In this document: one piece after another, positions 55,898 through 64,000 of the stretch
How the letters are laid out: each line of letters starts with the position of its first letter
Numbering within the stretch: the first letter of the stretch is position 1
Assembly (NCBI RefSeq): GCF_003611475.1
Contig: NZ_RAXT01000001.1
Span: 217,981 to 281,980 of the forward strand
Direction of reading: 5' to 3'
Length of the DNA: 64,000 nucleotides
Origin: Acinetobacter rongchengensis
GTDB taxonomy: Bacteria; Pseudomonadota; Gammaproteobacteria; Pseudomonadales; Moraxellaceae
Position numbers and translations under genes: made by a program
The notes under the pieces: generated by a model
Databases searched by the model: none
What the model was told of the DNA's origin: nothing
The model's input: only the letters and a program-made list of their open reading frames with translations

Positions 55898-58333
55898 ATG
55901 AAGCATCAGTTTAAATTTAATCCTTTAGCGACTGCTATTTTGACACTTCTTTGCGGAAGTTCAGTATCCAGCTATGCAGAATCGACAAATACTGCCTCTG
56001 AAGTCAACAATACGCAACTCAATGCTGCCATTAAAGAAAGTTATGCAGGGCAAAACTTCTTTGAACAATATTATGTCGATAAAAATAGCCCTGAAGCGCA
56101 ATTACGCGACACTAAAAGTCCAAATAATCGTTATTGTGAAGGGGTTTGGATTACCCCATTCAGCAGTGCGTCTAAAGCTGTAGATCCTCAAGATGGTTCA
56201 TCTGTCATCACCGCTGATCGAGGCTATTACAATCCGAATGGTGACTCGATACTTTCAGGTGATGTGGTGATTGACCAATCTGGACGTATGATTCGTGCAG
56301 ATGAAGTTACTTTGGATAAAACACAAACTTTTGCCAAAGCCAAAGGTAATGTGCAGATGGCGCAAGGTGGCATCATTGCACAAAGCGATCAGATTGATTA
56401 CAACCTAAAAGATGAAACAGGCCAATTAAACAATAGTTTTTATATTGCTGAAGTTACGCATGCACATGGTTATGCCAATAAAATCGAAAGAACTTCTCCA
56501 ACTAAAATTATTTTAGAAAATGCCAGCTATACCACTTGCCCGCCTGATGAAAAACCAACGTGGAAAATTCAAGCCAATCAAATTGAATTGGACCAAGATA
56601 CGGGGCGTGGTGTAACTCGTGGTACTAAACTTTATGTTAAAGATGTCCCTGTTTTAGCTGTACCGTATTTCAATTTCCCAATTGATGATCGTCGTACCAC
56701 GGGTTTATTGAGCCCTGGTTTTGGTTTTACCAATGATGGTGGTTTTGAACTGGCTGTGCCTGTTTATTTGAACCTTGCACCCAATTATGACGCAACAATT
56801 ACACCAAGATTGATCACAGATCGTGGCATCTATGCGCAAGGTGAATTCCGCTATCTGACGGAAAATTATGGTAGAGGTAGCGTTTGGGGAAGTTATCTTC
56901 CATCAGACCGTGAATATAACGATGAAGATCGTAAAGACTTCCATTTTTTGCATAATTGGCAAATTAACAATCAATGGACAACTAATTTTGAATATAACTA
57001 CGTATCAGACAAAGACTTCTTTTCTGATCTAGACAACAACCCAAACTCTCGCACAGAACTTAACCAAAGACGTGCATGGGAATTAAATTACGCACACGGT
57101 ATTCCTGGCTTAAAAGCGCAGTTAAAAGTCGAAGATTTCCAGACTTTGGATGATACGATTCAAGATGTTGATAAACCATATGCGCGATTACCCCAATTTT
57201 TATTAAATTATGTGACGGGTAATCCGCAAGGCTTGGAATACGAATTTAATAACGATACTGCTTACTTCCAAAAAGATATCAATGATGCAACAGATATCAG
57301 TCAGCCAAGTGGTACTCGTTTATATAACCAATTTGCAACACGTTATAATTTCCGTAATCCATGGGCATTTGCGATTCCAGAAGTTTCTGTCCGTAGTTTA
57401 AATACATTCTACGACCAAGAAACGGAACAAAGACTCGGCTCAGATAATAAAACCAAGTCTATCGTGGTGCCTCAATTCACTTTAGATACAGGCTTAACCT
57501 TTGAAAAAGAAGGTAAATTTTTACAAACGATTACACCACGTGCATTCTATGCTTATGCACCATATAAGAATCAAAAGGACAATCCTAACTTTGATTCGAC
57601 CTCCGCATCGATCAGTTATGATCAATTATTTAGCCCATACCGCTTTTATGGACATGACCGTTTAGAAGACAATAACTTTTTATCTTTAGGTTTAAGTTAT
57701 AGCCTCTTTGATACAGTCGGTTTAGAACGTTTACGTGCCAGTATCGGACAAAGTTACTATTTTGATGATCGTCGGGTTACTTTGCTAAACAGCACCGATA
57801 ATATCGATACAGAAAAACGTACAGGACCTATCATTAGTATTTCAAGTCAACTTTCTCAAAGTTTCACTTTGAGCACCAATTCGGCTTGGATGTCAAATGG
57901 TGATAGCGCTCAACATGACTTCCAGCTGTATTACACAGGTGAACAAGGCAATCTTTACAATGTCGGTTATTTCTATAGAAATAACCTTCCAGATCGTCAA
58001 GATAAGTACGATCAGGCTGTTGCATCATTTATGCAACCGATTAAAGACAATTGGCGCATCATGGGACATATTCAGTATGACCTTGATAATCATGTCGCAC
58101 GTGAATATCTACTCGGCGTGAATTATGAGTCTTGTTGCTGGGGTGTTTCTGTCTATGGTCGCTCTTATTTCAATGATCTAGACGATGTAACTGATTCTTC
58201 TGTCTCACCTAAACGCGCAGTGATGGCGGAACTAACCTTAAAAGGACTGGGTGGTTTAAACAACAAATTAAGCTCATTACTTCAAAATCGTATTTTAGGT
58301 TTTGACAAAGCTAATCAATCTTGGACACATTAA
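55898..58333 (+). CDS. lptD: LPS-assembly outer membrane protein LptD
   Basis: This protein of about 811 residues inserts lipooligosaccharide into the outer leaflet. The signal peptide ends near SSYA; an OstA/LptA-like periplasmic domain follows (about 100-240, DGDSILSGDVVIDQSGRMI-type text within residues), then the LptD barrel with VPVLAVPYFNFPIDDRRTTG and a C-terminal strand. Two cysteine sites (NNRYCEG, YTTCPPD and ESCCWG) can form the disulphides the family needs. I use ATG 55898; ATG 55889 gives three more residues. It overlaps surA by one base in TAATG. Confidence 0.95.
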   Translation: MKHQFKFNPLATAILTLLCGSSVSSYAESTNTASEVNNTQLNAAIKESYAGQNFFEQYYVDKNSPEAQLRDTKSPNNRYCEGVWITPFSSASKAVDPQDGSSVITADRGYYNPNGDSILSGDVVIDQSGRMIRADEVTLDKTQTFAKAKGNVQMAQGGIIAQSDQIDYNLKDETGQLNNSFYIAEVTHAHGYANKIERTSPTKIILENASYTTCPPDEKPTWKIQANQIELDQDTGRGVTRGTKLYVKDVPVLAVPYFNFPIDDRRTTGLLSPGFGFTNDGGFELAVPVYLNLAPNYDATITPRLITDRGIYAQGEFRYLTENYGRGSVWGSYLPSDREYNDEDRKDFHFLHNWQINNQWTTNFEYNYVSDKDFFSDLDNNPNSRTELNQRRAWELNYAHGIPGLKAQLKVEDFQTLDDTIQDVDKPYARLPQFLLNYVTGNPQGLEYEFNNDTAYFQKDINDATDISQPSGTRLYNQFATRYNFRNPWAFAIPEVSVRSLNTFYDQETEQRLGSDNKTKSIVVPQFTLDTGLTFEKEGKFLQTITPRAFYAYAPYKNQKDNPNFDSTSASISYDQLFSPYRFYGHDRLEDNNFLSLGLSYSLFDTVGLERLRASIGQSYYFDDRRVTLLNSTDNIDTEKRTGPIISISSQLSQSFTLSTNSAWMSNGDSAQHDFQLYYTGEQGNLYNVGYFYRNNLPDRQDKYDQAVASFMQPIKDNWRIMGHIQYDLDNHVAREYLLGVNYESCCWGVSVYGRSYFNDLDDVTDSSVSPKRAVMAELTLKGLGGLNNKLSSLLQNRILGFDKANQSWTH

Positions 58334-59649
58334 TGAAGACGCAAAAATTTAAAAATTTGTTTAAAGCTTCAAGCTTGGCTTTATTCATCTCAGCTTCTAC
58401 TTTTTCTTATGCTGCACCAAGCGATCAAATCATCGCTATTGTTGGTACAACTGCAATTTTAAAAAGTGATTTGGATCAAGGTGTTGCTGAAGCTACACAT
58501 AAACTTCAAGCACAGAAAAAAGAAGTGCCACCACAAAATATTTTACAAGTTCAAGTTTTAAATCAACTCATTACACGTGATGCACAATTAGAACTTGTTA
58601 AAAAATACGCTTTAAAAGCAGATGAAAAAAGCTTAAATGAAGCTGTTTTAAAAATTGCGCAACAATCAGGTTCAAACTCATTAGAAGCATTCCAGCAAAA
58701 ATTAGATTCTGTTGCACCAGGTACATACGAATTATTGCGTAATCGAGTTTCTGAAGACTTATTAATTCAAAAACTTAGCCAACAACAAGTAATGTCACGT
58801 ATTAAAATCACTGATTTAGATGTTGAAAACTTCTTAAAATCACCTGAAGGTCAAGCTGCAGTTGGTAGTCAGGCACATGTGCTACATATGCGAATTGCAG
58901 GTGATGCACCTGTTGCTGAACTTGAGAATGTAGCTAAATCTGTTCGTACTGAGCTAAAGGACAGTAACGATGCCAATGCTATTGGTAAAAAATTTACCAC
59001 AGCTCAAATTAAAGTGGATGGCGCAGACATGGGCTTCCGTCCATTATCTGACATCCCTGCTGAACTTGCTGCACGTGTGAGTACACTACAAGCAGGACAA
59101 ACGACAGATTTAATTAAAGCTAAAGATGGTATCCATGTCTTAAAGTTGATTGAAAAAAAATCCAACGATCAAAAAGCCTTGATACCACAGTTCAATACTC
59201 GTCATATTCTGATCAAAACCTCGGAAGTGGTTAGTCCTGAAAATGCCAAACAAATGATCGACAGTCTGTATAATCGTTTAAAAGCGGGTGAAGATTTTGC
59301 TACCCTTGCTTCAACCTATTCAAATGACCCTGGTTCAGCACGTGATGGTGGTAGCCTTGGTTGGGTTAGCCCAGGCATGATGGTGCCTGAGTTTGACAAA
59401 ACAATGCAAAACGCCACTGTAGGCGAAGTAAGCAAACCTTTTGAGACACAATTTGGATGGCATTTACTCTTGGTTTCTGAAACACGTCAACAAGATATGA
59501 CCAGCGAATACCAAAAACGCATGGCACGCCAAATTTTAGGTGAGCGTCAATTTGAATCAGAATTTGACAGTTGGTTAAGAGAATTACGTGCAAATACCTA
59601 TATCGAAATTAAAGATCCAAGCTTAGACCCTAAAAAGAACGAAAGCTAA
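58333..59649 (+). CDS. surA: Periplasmic chaperone and peptidylprolyl isomerase SurA
   Basis: This 438-residue periplasmic protein helps fold outer-membrane proteins, including LptD. It has a signal peptide (cleavage after SYA), an N-terminal SurA domain with DQIIAIVGTTAILKSDLDQ, and two parvulin domains; the second is clear in FNTRHILIKTSEV through DPGSARDGGSLGWVSPG, whereas the first is degenerate. The ATG at 58333 shares its A with the lptD stop codon TAA, giving tight coupling. A terminator follows 12 bases after the stop. Confidence 0.95.
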   Translation: MKTQKFKNLFKASSLALFISASTFSYAAPSDQIIAIVGTTAILKSDLDQGVAEATHKLQAQKKEVPPQNILQVQVLNQLITRDAQLELVKKYALKADEKSLNEAVLKIAQQSGSNSLEAFQQKLDSVAPGTYELLRNRVSEDLLIQKLSQQQVMSRIKITDLDVENFLKSPEGQAAVGSQAHVLHMRIAGDAPVAELENVAKSVRTELKDSNDANAIGKKFTTAQIKVDGADMGFRPLSDIPAELAARVSTLQAGQTTDLIKAKDGIHVLKLIEKKSNDQKALIPQFNTRHILIKTSEVVSPENAKQMIDSLYNRLKAGEDFATLASTYSNDPGSARDGGSLGWVSPGMMVPEFDKTMQNATVGEVSKPFETQFGWHLLLVSETRQQDMTSEYQKRMARQILGERQFESEFDSWLRELRANTYIEIKDPSLDPKKNES

Positions 59650-59661
59650 AATCTAAATGTT

Positions 59662-59692
59662 AAAAAACCAGTTATTTCAACTGGTTTTTTTA
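59662..59692 (+). terminator. Terminator of the lptD-surA unit
   Basis: A perfect stem, AAAAAACCAGTT / AACTGGTTTTTT, with a 5-base loop starts 12 bases after the surA stop. Confidence 0.88.
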
Positions 59693-59828
59693 ACACTTTA
59701 ATCTAAGCTATCAAAACCTGACGACAATAACGTACAAATACCTAACCTGATTGAACAATGAAACGTACCGACTGATTGGATCAGAGACAACTTATTTAAA
59801 CAAAATAATCTCTTTGCATCCTAATTGA

Positions 59829-59930
59829 TCAGAGCTTCCATTCAACATCAACTGTTTCACCTAGATCAGTGCCATCGTAATTATTTTTGTAATGGAAAGT
59901 GCCATATAACGTGAATAGTGACTTACTTAT
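59829..59930 (-). pseudogene. Possible C-terminal remnant of a decayed gene
   Basis: On the minus strand, a frame of 33 codons ends at a TGA (59829-59831) and reads FTLYGTFHYKNNYDGTD and then LGETVDVEWKL. The alternating aromatic and polar residues and balanced codon use are typical of the last strands of an outer-membrane beta-barrel. A stop lies in frame just upstream at 59931, and no start or ribosome-binding site is present. I infer a gene that has lost its 5' part; the family is uncertain. Confidence 0.4.
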
Positions 59931-59959
59931 TCATTTTATTTACAGCTATCTCTATTTTT

Positions 59960-60046
59960 TTATTGCACATATTCTCTACTGATGTACCCCCAAGAGTGAT
60001 CACCAACAAAATTTAAACCGTGTTCTACATAGCACCTTAAATCTCT
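59960..60046 (-). pseudogene. Possible second coding remnant
   Basis: A 28-codon open stretch on the minus strand ends in a TAA at 59960-59962 and reads CYVEHGLNFVGDHSW and GYISREYVQ. The composition is protein-like but no start is seen, and a stop lies directly upstream. It may belong to the same lost gene as the remnant at 59829-59930, in another frame, or to another one. Confidence 0.3.
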
Positions 60047-60193
60047 CTAATGCCTTGCTAAAAAGCCATATCAGCGCATATTTTTGAATAAACCAGTGTT
60101 ATTTGAGTACTAACTTTTATTCTCATAGCGTCATTTTATATTCAACCTAAGTCATGACGGTTTAAACTCAAACACAATCAAAAATAAAGCATA

Positions 60194-60220
60194 AAAAAGA
60201 CGCCAATTCGGCGTCTTTTT
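60194..60220 (-). terminator. Terminator of hfq
   Basis: AAAAAGACGCC / GGCGTCTTTTT is a perfect stem with a 5-base loop, 27 bases beyond the hfq stop. Confidence 0.85.
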
Positions 60221-60246
60221 ATACAATCAGATTCTACAATCAAAAA

Positions 60247-60756
60247 TTAACGATTGTTTTCATCATCTTGTGAATCTTCAAACTTAGTTTCACCACCGAA
60301 GTCACCTTGACCACCGAAGCCACCTTGACCACCGAAGCCACCTTGACCGCCGAAGCCACCTTGACCGCCGAAGCCACCTTGACCACCGAAGCCACCTTGA
60401 CCACCGAAGCCGCCTTGGCTACCGAAACCACCTTGACCACCAAAACCGCCTTGTTGGCCACCGAAGCCGCCTTGTTGACCGCCAAAGCCGCCAGCTTGAC
60501 CACCAAAGCCACCCGCAGCGCCTTGAGCACCAGCAGGAGCGCCAGCAGGACGTGGATTACGTGCAGGAACTACAGTTGAAATTGCATGCTTATAAACCAT
60601 TTGGCTTACAGTATTTTTCAACAAAACCACATATTGGTCAAAAGATTCAATATGACCTTGCAGTTTGATACCGTTTACTAAAAAAATAGAAACAGGAATA
60701 CGTTCTTTACGGAGAGAATTTAAGAACGGATCTTGTAAAGTTTGACCTTTAGACAT
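60247..60756 (-). CDS. hfq: RNA chaperone Hfq with long glycine-rich tail
   Basis: This 169-residue protein starts with a normal Sm core (residues about 1-70: [20 protein letters not shown], then [20 protein letters not shown] and [13 protein letters not shown]), forming a hexamer that binds small RNAs and A-rich mRNA. The C-terminal 100 residues are low-complexity, with twelve repeats of GGFGGQ or close variants and an acidic end ([10 protein letters not shown]). E. coli Hfq has 102 residues. Long Gly-rich tails are characteristic of Acinetobacter and relatives. I use ATG 60756, 6 bases after GGAG; a TTG four codons earlier is open. The order mutL-miaA-hfq is conserved. Confidence 0.96.
   Translation of the reverse strand: MSKGQTLQDPFLNSLRKERIPVSIFLVNGIKLQGHIESFDQYVVLLKNTVSQMVYKHAISTVVPARNPRPAGAPAGAQGAAGGFGGQAGGFGGQQGGFGGQQGGFGGQGGFGSQGGFGGQGGFGGQGGFGGQGGFGGQGGFGGQGGFGGQGDFGGETKFEDSQDDENNR
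60289..60513 (-). repeat. In-frame 18-base tandem repeat in hfq
   Basis: About twelve units of 18 to 21 bases encode [13 protein letters not shown] or GGFGSQ. The third codon positions differ little between units, especially at 60300-60410, so the array is prone to slippage. All length changes of one unit keep the frame. The opposite strand shows spurious long frames made of Thr-Glu-Ala repeats. Confidence 0.9.
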
Positions 60757-60848
60757 TTTATACTCCAAAAAAAATTTTAAAATCAGCGCAAAAACTATCT
60801 TTATTTTTCAATTAAAATTTATAAAAAAGATAGTTGTTAAATTTTGCT

Positions 60849-61793
60849 TTATCCGTATAAGTTTCGCAAGTCTTCTTGCGCCTGCTTTATCGTAAAAAAA
60901 GTTTTAAATTGATGTAATTCTTGCAAAGAACGTAACCAAGTGTATTGACGTTTGGCTAATTGTCGTGTTGCAAATAAAGCCTTATCACACATTTCTTGGT
61001 AATTTTCTTGATGCTTATCACTGTTTTTTAAGAAATCAATAGCTTGACGATAACCAACGGAGCGAAAAGCAGGCAAATTTTCATCGGGATCGTATTTTTT
61101 CATAAGATTCTCCACCTCATTTAAAAATCCGATTTCCCACATTTTTTCCAAACGCATCTCAATACGTTTATGTAATTCTACACGGTCTGGTAGCAAAGCA
61201 TAATTATGAAAATTGTAACGATATGGTTGCTTTTGAGGTTGTTCTGCTTGTAGTTGTGTAATTGGACGCCCAGTAATCTTATAAACTTCCAGAGCACGAA
61301 TAATACGCTGCTTATCACTCACCTTAAATTTTTCACCTGCCAGCGAATCTACAGCTTTTAACTCATCATAAACTGCTTGCCAACCTTCGGTTTCACCTTT
61401 TAACTCAATCGCAGCGCGAATATCATAATCAGCACTGGGTAAGTTTGATGCTAAACCTTCCAGCAATGCTTTAAAATATAACATCGTTCCACCGACCAAA
61501 ATCGGTGTTTTGCCACGTGAGTGAATGTCATCAATCAAACGACAAGCATCTTCAACAAACTCTGCTGCGGAATAGACTTCAAGCGGCGTAATAATATCAA
61601 TCAAATGATGTGGATAACGCGCTTGTTCTGCTTTTGAAGGTTTCGCTGTACCAATGTCCATATCTTTAAAAACCAGCGCAGAATCAACAGAAATTAGCTC
61701 ATAATTGCCCTGCTCATATAGTTCACATGCCAAAGCCGTTTTACCGCTTGCAGTAGGCCCCATTAAATTGATGACAGGCAATTGATTTGACAT
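60849..61793 (-). CDS. miaA: tRNA dimethylallyltransferase
   Basis: This 314-residue enzyme adds a dimethylallyl group to A37 of tRNAs reading codons starting with U. The P-loop [11 protein letters not shown] is at residues 12-22, the [20 protein letters not shown] block is the substrate-contacting region, and [14 protein letters not shown] and RSVGYRQA are family motifs. I use ATG 61793; the TTG two codons earlier is open. It lies 6 bases after mutL and 92 before hfq. Confidence 0.96.
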   Translation of the reverse strand: MSNQLPVINLMGPTASGKTALACELYEQGNYELISVDSALVFKDMDIGTAKPSKAEQARYPHHLIDIITPLEVYSAAEFVEDACRLIDDIHSRGKTPILVGGTMLYFKALLEGLASNLPSADYDIRAAIELKGETEGWQAVYDELKAVDSLAGEKFKVSDKQRIIRALEVYKITGRPITQLQAEQPQKQPYRYNFHNYALLPDRVELHKRIEMRLEKMWEIGFLNEVENLMKKYDPDENLPAFRSVGYRQAIDFLKNSDKHQENYQEMCDKALFATRQLAKRQYTWLRSLQELHQFKTFFTIKQAQEDLRNLYG

Positions 61794-61799
61794 GTACAA

Positions 61800-63848
61800 C
61801 TACTCTCCTCGAGCAAATAATTTATCTAATTGTGCCAATGGAAATGCACGCCATGTCGGACGGCCGTGATTACATTGACTCGCAAATTCTGTTTGTTCCA
61901 TTTGGCGCAATAAAGCATTCATTTCAGAAAGACTCAGTACACGATGCGCTCTCACCGCACCATGACATGCCATCCCAGCTAAAATATGATCACGCTTTTG
62001 TTGTAAAGCTTGAGCTTCATCGTTTGGATCTAAATCATTGAGTAATTCAGGTACAAGTGACTCAAAATCAGCCTTATGCAATATGGCAGGTACACCTCGG
62101 ACAATGACTTGGTCATCACCATATTGGTCTATATCTAGCCCTAATCTTTCTAACTGCGGTTTTAATTCATCAATACGTGTGGCCTGCATTCGGGTAATCG
62201 AAATTACTTTTGGAATCAGTAACTGTTGCGAAGTCCAAAACTCAGGTTTATCCCATGCCAATTTCATTTGTTGTAATAAAATTCGCTCATGCGCTGCATG
62301 CATATCAACAATAATTAAACCTTCCGTATTTTGTGCAAGAATATAAATTGCATGTAACTGAGCAATCGCAATCCCCAATGGGTATTCATCTATTGGAGAA
62401 ACCACTTGCTGCGCAATCGCTTGCACTGAACGATTATAGGATTCTTGATCAGTTAAAGCCTGCGAGTTATTTTCTGCACCTTGTATTGTGTGGTCATATT
62501 CTCGTAAAGGCGCCAAATAACTTTTTAGTGCATTATTCAGTTGCTGCGTACCTTTGTACTGCTGCTGATTTGGATGCGTCTGATAATGCACAGTTTGCGG
62601 TTGTTTTGAATTAAAGTCTGTTAAACCATCATGGTGAAATTGATTTGTATGCAAACCATCTGCATTGCTTAGGCTATTTTCAACGTGGACATCAGTATCA
62701 CCCTGTAACTGAGTTGTGTCACGATGTAATTGAAATTGCTCTTGATAACGCGGTTGTGGGACTTGCCACGCTGAAGCTTGCTCATCCTGTTTCATTGCAG
62801 AAGACAGTTCAGCTGTTGCTGTTTGGAATTGAGCGAGCGTTTCTTTAGCATAGTGACGTACAAATTCATGTACTTCACGTTGATTCAGAAATCGAATTTC
62901 ATGTTTCGTAGGATGTACATTGACATCAATATTTTCAGGATCAACTTCTAAAAACAATAAATAAGCAGCGTGTTGATGACCATGTAAAATACCGTCATAC
63001 GCCATACGTAACGCATGTGAAATGGTTTTATCTTTGACAATACGACCATTCACATATACATATTGCAAGTCAGCTTGCGCACGTGCATCTGAAGGATGAC
63101 CTAACCAACCCGATAAACGCATATTGATACTATCTGCATCAATCCAATAGGCATTTTCAGTAAATTGACGACCTAATAATTGCTGCACACGCTGAAAGCG
63201 CAATTCACCACTGTCAGCGATAGGTAAATTAAGGCGAATATTTTCATTATGTTCCAATACAAAACGGATATCGAAATGCGTTAACGCCATTCGGCGTACA
63301 ATTTCTTCGATATGCCCAAATTCTGTGCTGGGCTTTTTTAAGAACTTACGTCGAGCAGGAACATTAAAAAACAAATCCTGAATACGAATATGTGTACCTT
63401 GCGGTGCAGCAACGGCTTGAATAGCTTGATGGTCGAATGCCGTACCATTCACTTCAAGTTGATAACCAATACCCGAATCGTCTTGGCTGCTGGTTAATGT
63501 CAGTCGCGAAACGGCTGCAATAGAAGCCAATGCTTCACCACGAAACCCCAAACTAACAATCGCTTGCAACTCTTCTGCAGATTGGATTTTACTGGTGGCG
63601 TGGCGTGTCACAGATAATGCAAGATCTTCGGCATGAATACCACGCCCATTATCAATGATTTCAATCAGCGTACTACCGCCCTGTGCAACGCGAATGATCA
63701 GTTCTGTTGCACCTGCATCGATCGAATTCTCAAGCAACTCCTTCACCACAGAAGATGGGCGCTCAATCACCTCTCCTGCTGCGATCTGGTTTGCCAGTGC
63801 TGGATCTAAAGTCTGGATACGTCTTGAACTGATATTTTCTCGCTGCAT
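61800..63848 (-). CDS. mutL: DNA mismatch repair protein MutL
   Basis: This 682-residue GHKL ATPase links MutS to downstream repair. The N-terminal domain has KELLENSIDAGAT, EIIDNGRGI and GFRGEALASIAAVSRLTL; a variable Gln/His-rich linker (about 330-475) follows, and the C-terminal dimerisation domain has VDMHAAHERILL, ACHGAVRAHRVLS and CNHGRPTWR. The endonuclease motif DQHA-x2-E-x4-E is present but altered: Met for Gln and Gln for the final Glu. It leads the mutL-miaA-hfq unit. Confidence 0.96.
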   Translation of the reverse strand: MQRENISSRRIQTLDPALANQIAAGEVIERPSSVVKELLENSIDAGATELIIRVAQGGSTLIEIIDNGRGIHAEDLALSVTRHATSKIQSAEELQAIVSLGFRGEALASIAAVSRLTLTSSQDDSGIGYQLEVNGTAFDHQAIQAVAAPQGTHIRIQDLFFNVPARRKFLKKPSTEFGHIEEIVRRMALTHFDIRFVLEHNENIRLNLPIADSGELRFQRVQQLLGRQFTENAYWIDADSINMRLSGWLGHPSDARAQADLQYVYVNGRIVKDKTISHALRMAYDGILHGHQHAAYLLFLEVDPENIDVNVHPTKHEIRFLNQREVHEFVRHYAKETLAQFQTATAELSSAMKQDEQASAWQVPQPRYQEQFQLHRDTTQLQGDTDVHVENSLSNADGLHTNQFHHDGLTDFNSKQPQTVHYQTHPNQQQYKGTQQLNNALKSYLAPLREYDHTIQGAENNSQALTDQESYNRSVQAIAQQVVSPIDEYPLGIAIAQLHAIYILAQNTEGLIIVDMHAAHERILLQQMKLAWDKPEFWTSQQLLIPKVISITRMQATRIDELKPQLERLGLDIDQYGDDQVIVRGVPAILHKADFESLVPELLNDLDPNDEAQALQQKRDHILAGMACHGAVRAHRVLSLSEMNALLRQMEQTEFASQCNHGRPTWRAFPLAQLDKLFARGE

Positions 63849-64000
63849 ACAATCAACCTAAATCATAATGATTCTGAAAAATGATCAAAACCTGATCAAT
63901 CTTCATAACGTTGTATTCTATAAATCTTATGTACTCTGTACGAATAGGTACTTCAAACTATTGAATCGGTTTGCTTCAATCGAATTTAATTTATTTAAAA

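Noticed and set aside
60240..60579. Long frames antisense to or overlapping the hfq tail, rich in Val-Lys-Ala-Ser or Thr-Glu-Ala repeats
   Set aside because: They are other-frame readings of the hfq tandem repeat and have no start signals or family resemblance.

Overview
The window is about 38-40% GC by eye and carries a chromosomal backbone that I attribute to Acinetobacter (Gammaproteobacteria, Moraxellaceae). Reasons: an AceI-type PACE efflux gene divergent from a LysR regulator, an Hfq with a very long glycine-rich tail, the AmgK/MurU pair divergent from lptD-surA, a gspHIJK minor-pseudopilin block, and the gene order holB-pilZ-tatD. The species cannot be fixed from sequence reading alone. 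I see no rRNA, tRNA, prophage, IS element or CRISPR array.

Layout. 1-5.4 kb: an unrecognised large protein running off the left edge, the aceI/LysR pair, transaldolase, and a LysE/RhtB exporter. 5.4-12.5 kb: BenE-type and BrnQ-type transporters, methionine aminopeptidase, two small membrane proteins and an alpha/beta hydrolase, separated by AT-rich spacers with dispersed repeats. 12.7-15.2 kb: a chromate-resistance operon (chrB-chrA, overlapping) with a striking dyad over the chrB start. 15.2-24.8 kb: TerC/CBS membrane protein, an unknown 104-aa protein, a MarR regulator, an SRAP (HMCES/YedK) protein, a 2OG-Fe(II) oxygenase, malate synthase G, ZapE and an AraC regulator. 24.9-28.3 kb: flavin monooxygenase, LysO-like exporter and pyrF. 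28.3-34.2 kb: an AT-rich spacer followed by a complete chaperone-usher fimbrial operon (major subunit, chaperone, usher, tip adhesin).

34.2-41.2 kb, minus strand: lapA-like, ihfB, rpsA, cmk, SRPBCC protein, tadA, an HIBCH-type CoA hydrolase, ung and a QueD-like protein. 41.3-53.9 kb, minus strand: four type II secretion minor pseudopilins behind a TetR gene, tatD, pilZ, holB, kdsB, lpxK, msbA, exbD, exbB, parB, parA and rsmG, which joins envelope biogenesis with replication and segregation. 54-59.7 kb: murU-amgK (cell-wall recycling) facing away from lptD-surA (LPS transport and outer-membrane protein folding). 59.7-60.2 kb: a non-coding stretch that appears to hold decayed coding remnants. 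60.2-63.9 kb, minus strand: hfq, miaA and mutL in the usual gammaproteobacterial order.

I did not find a convincing undescribed multi-gene system. The most interesting observations are the nested dyad at the chrB start, a terminator-like hairpin touching the lysO start codon, gene remnants near 59.9 kb, the repetitive Hfq tail, the long AT-rich leader of the fimbrial operon with a CRP-like site, and the unidentified protein at the left edge.
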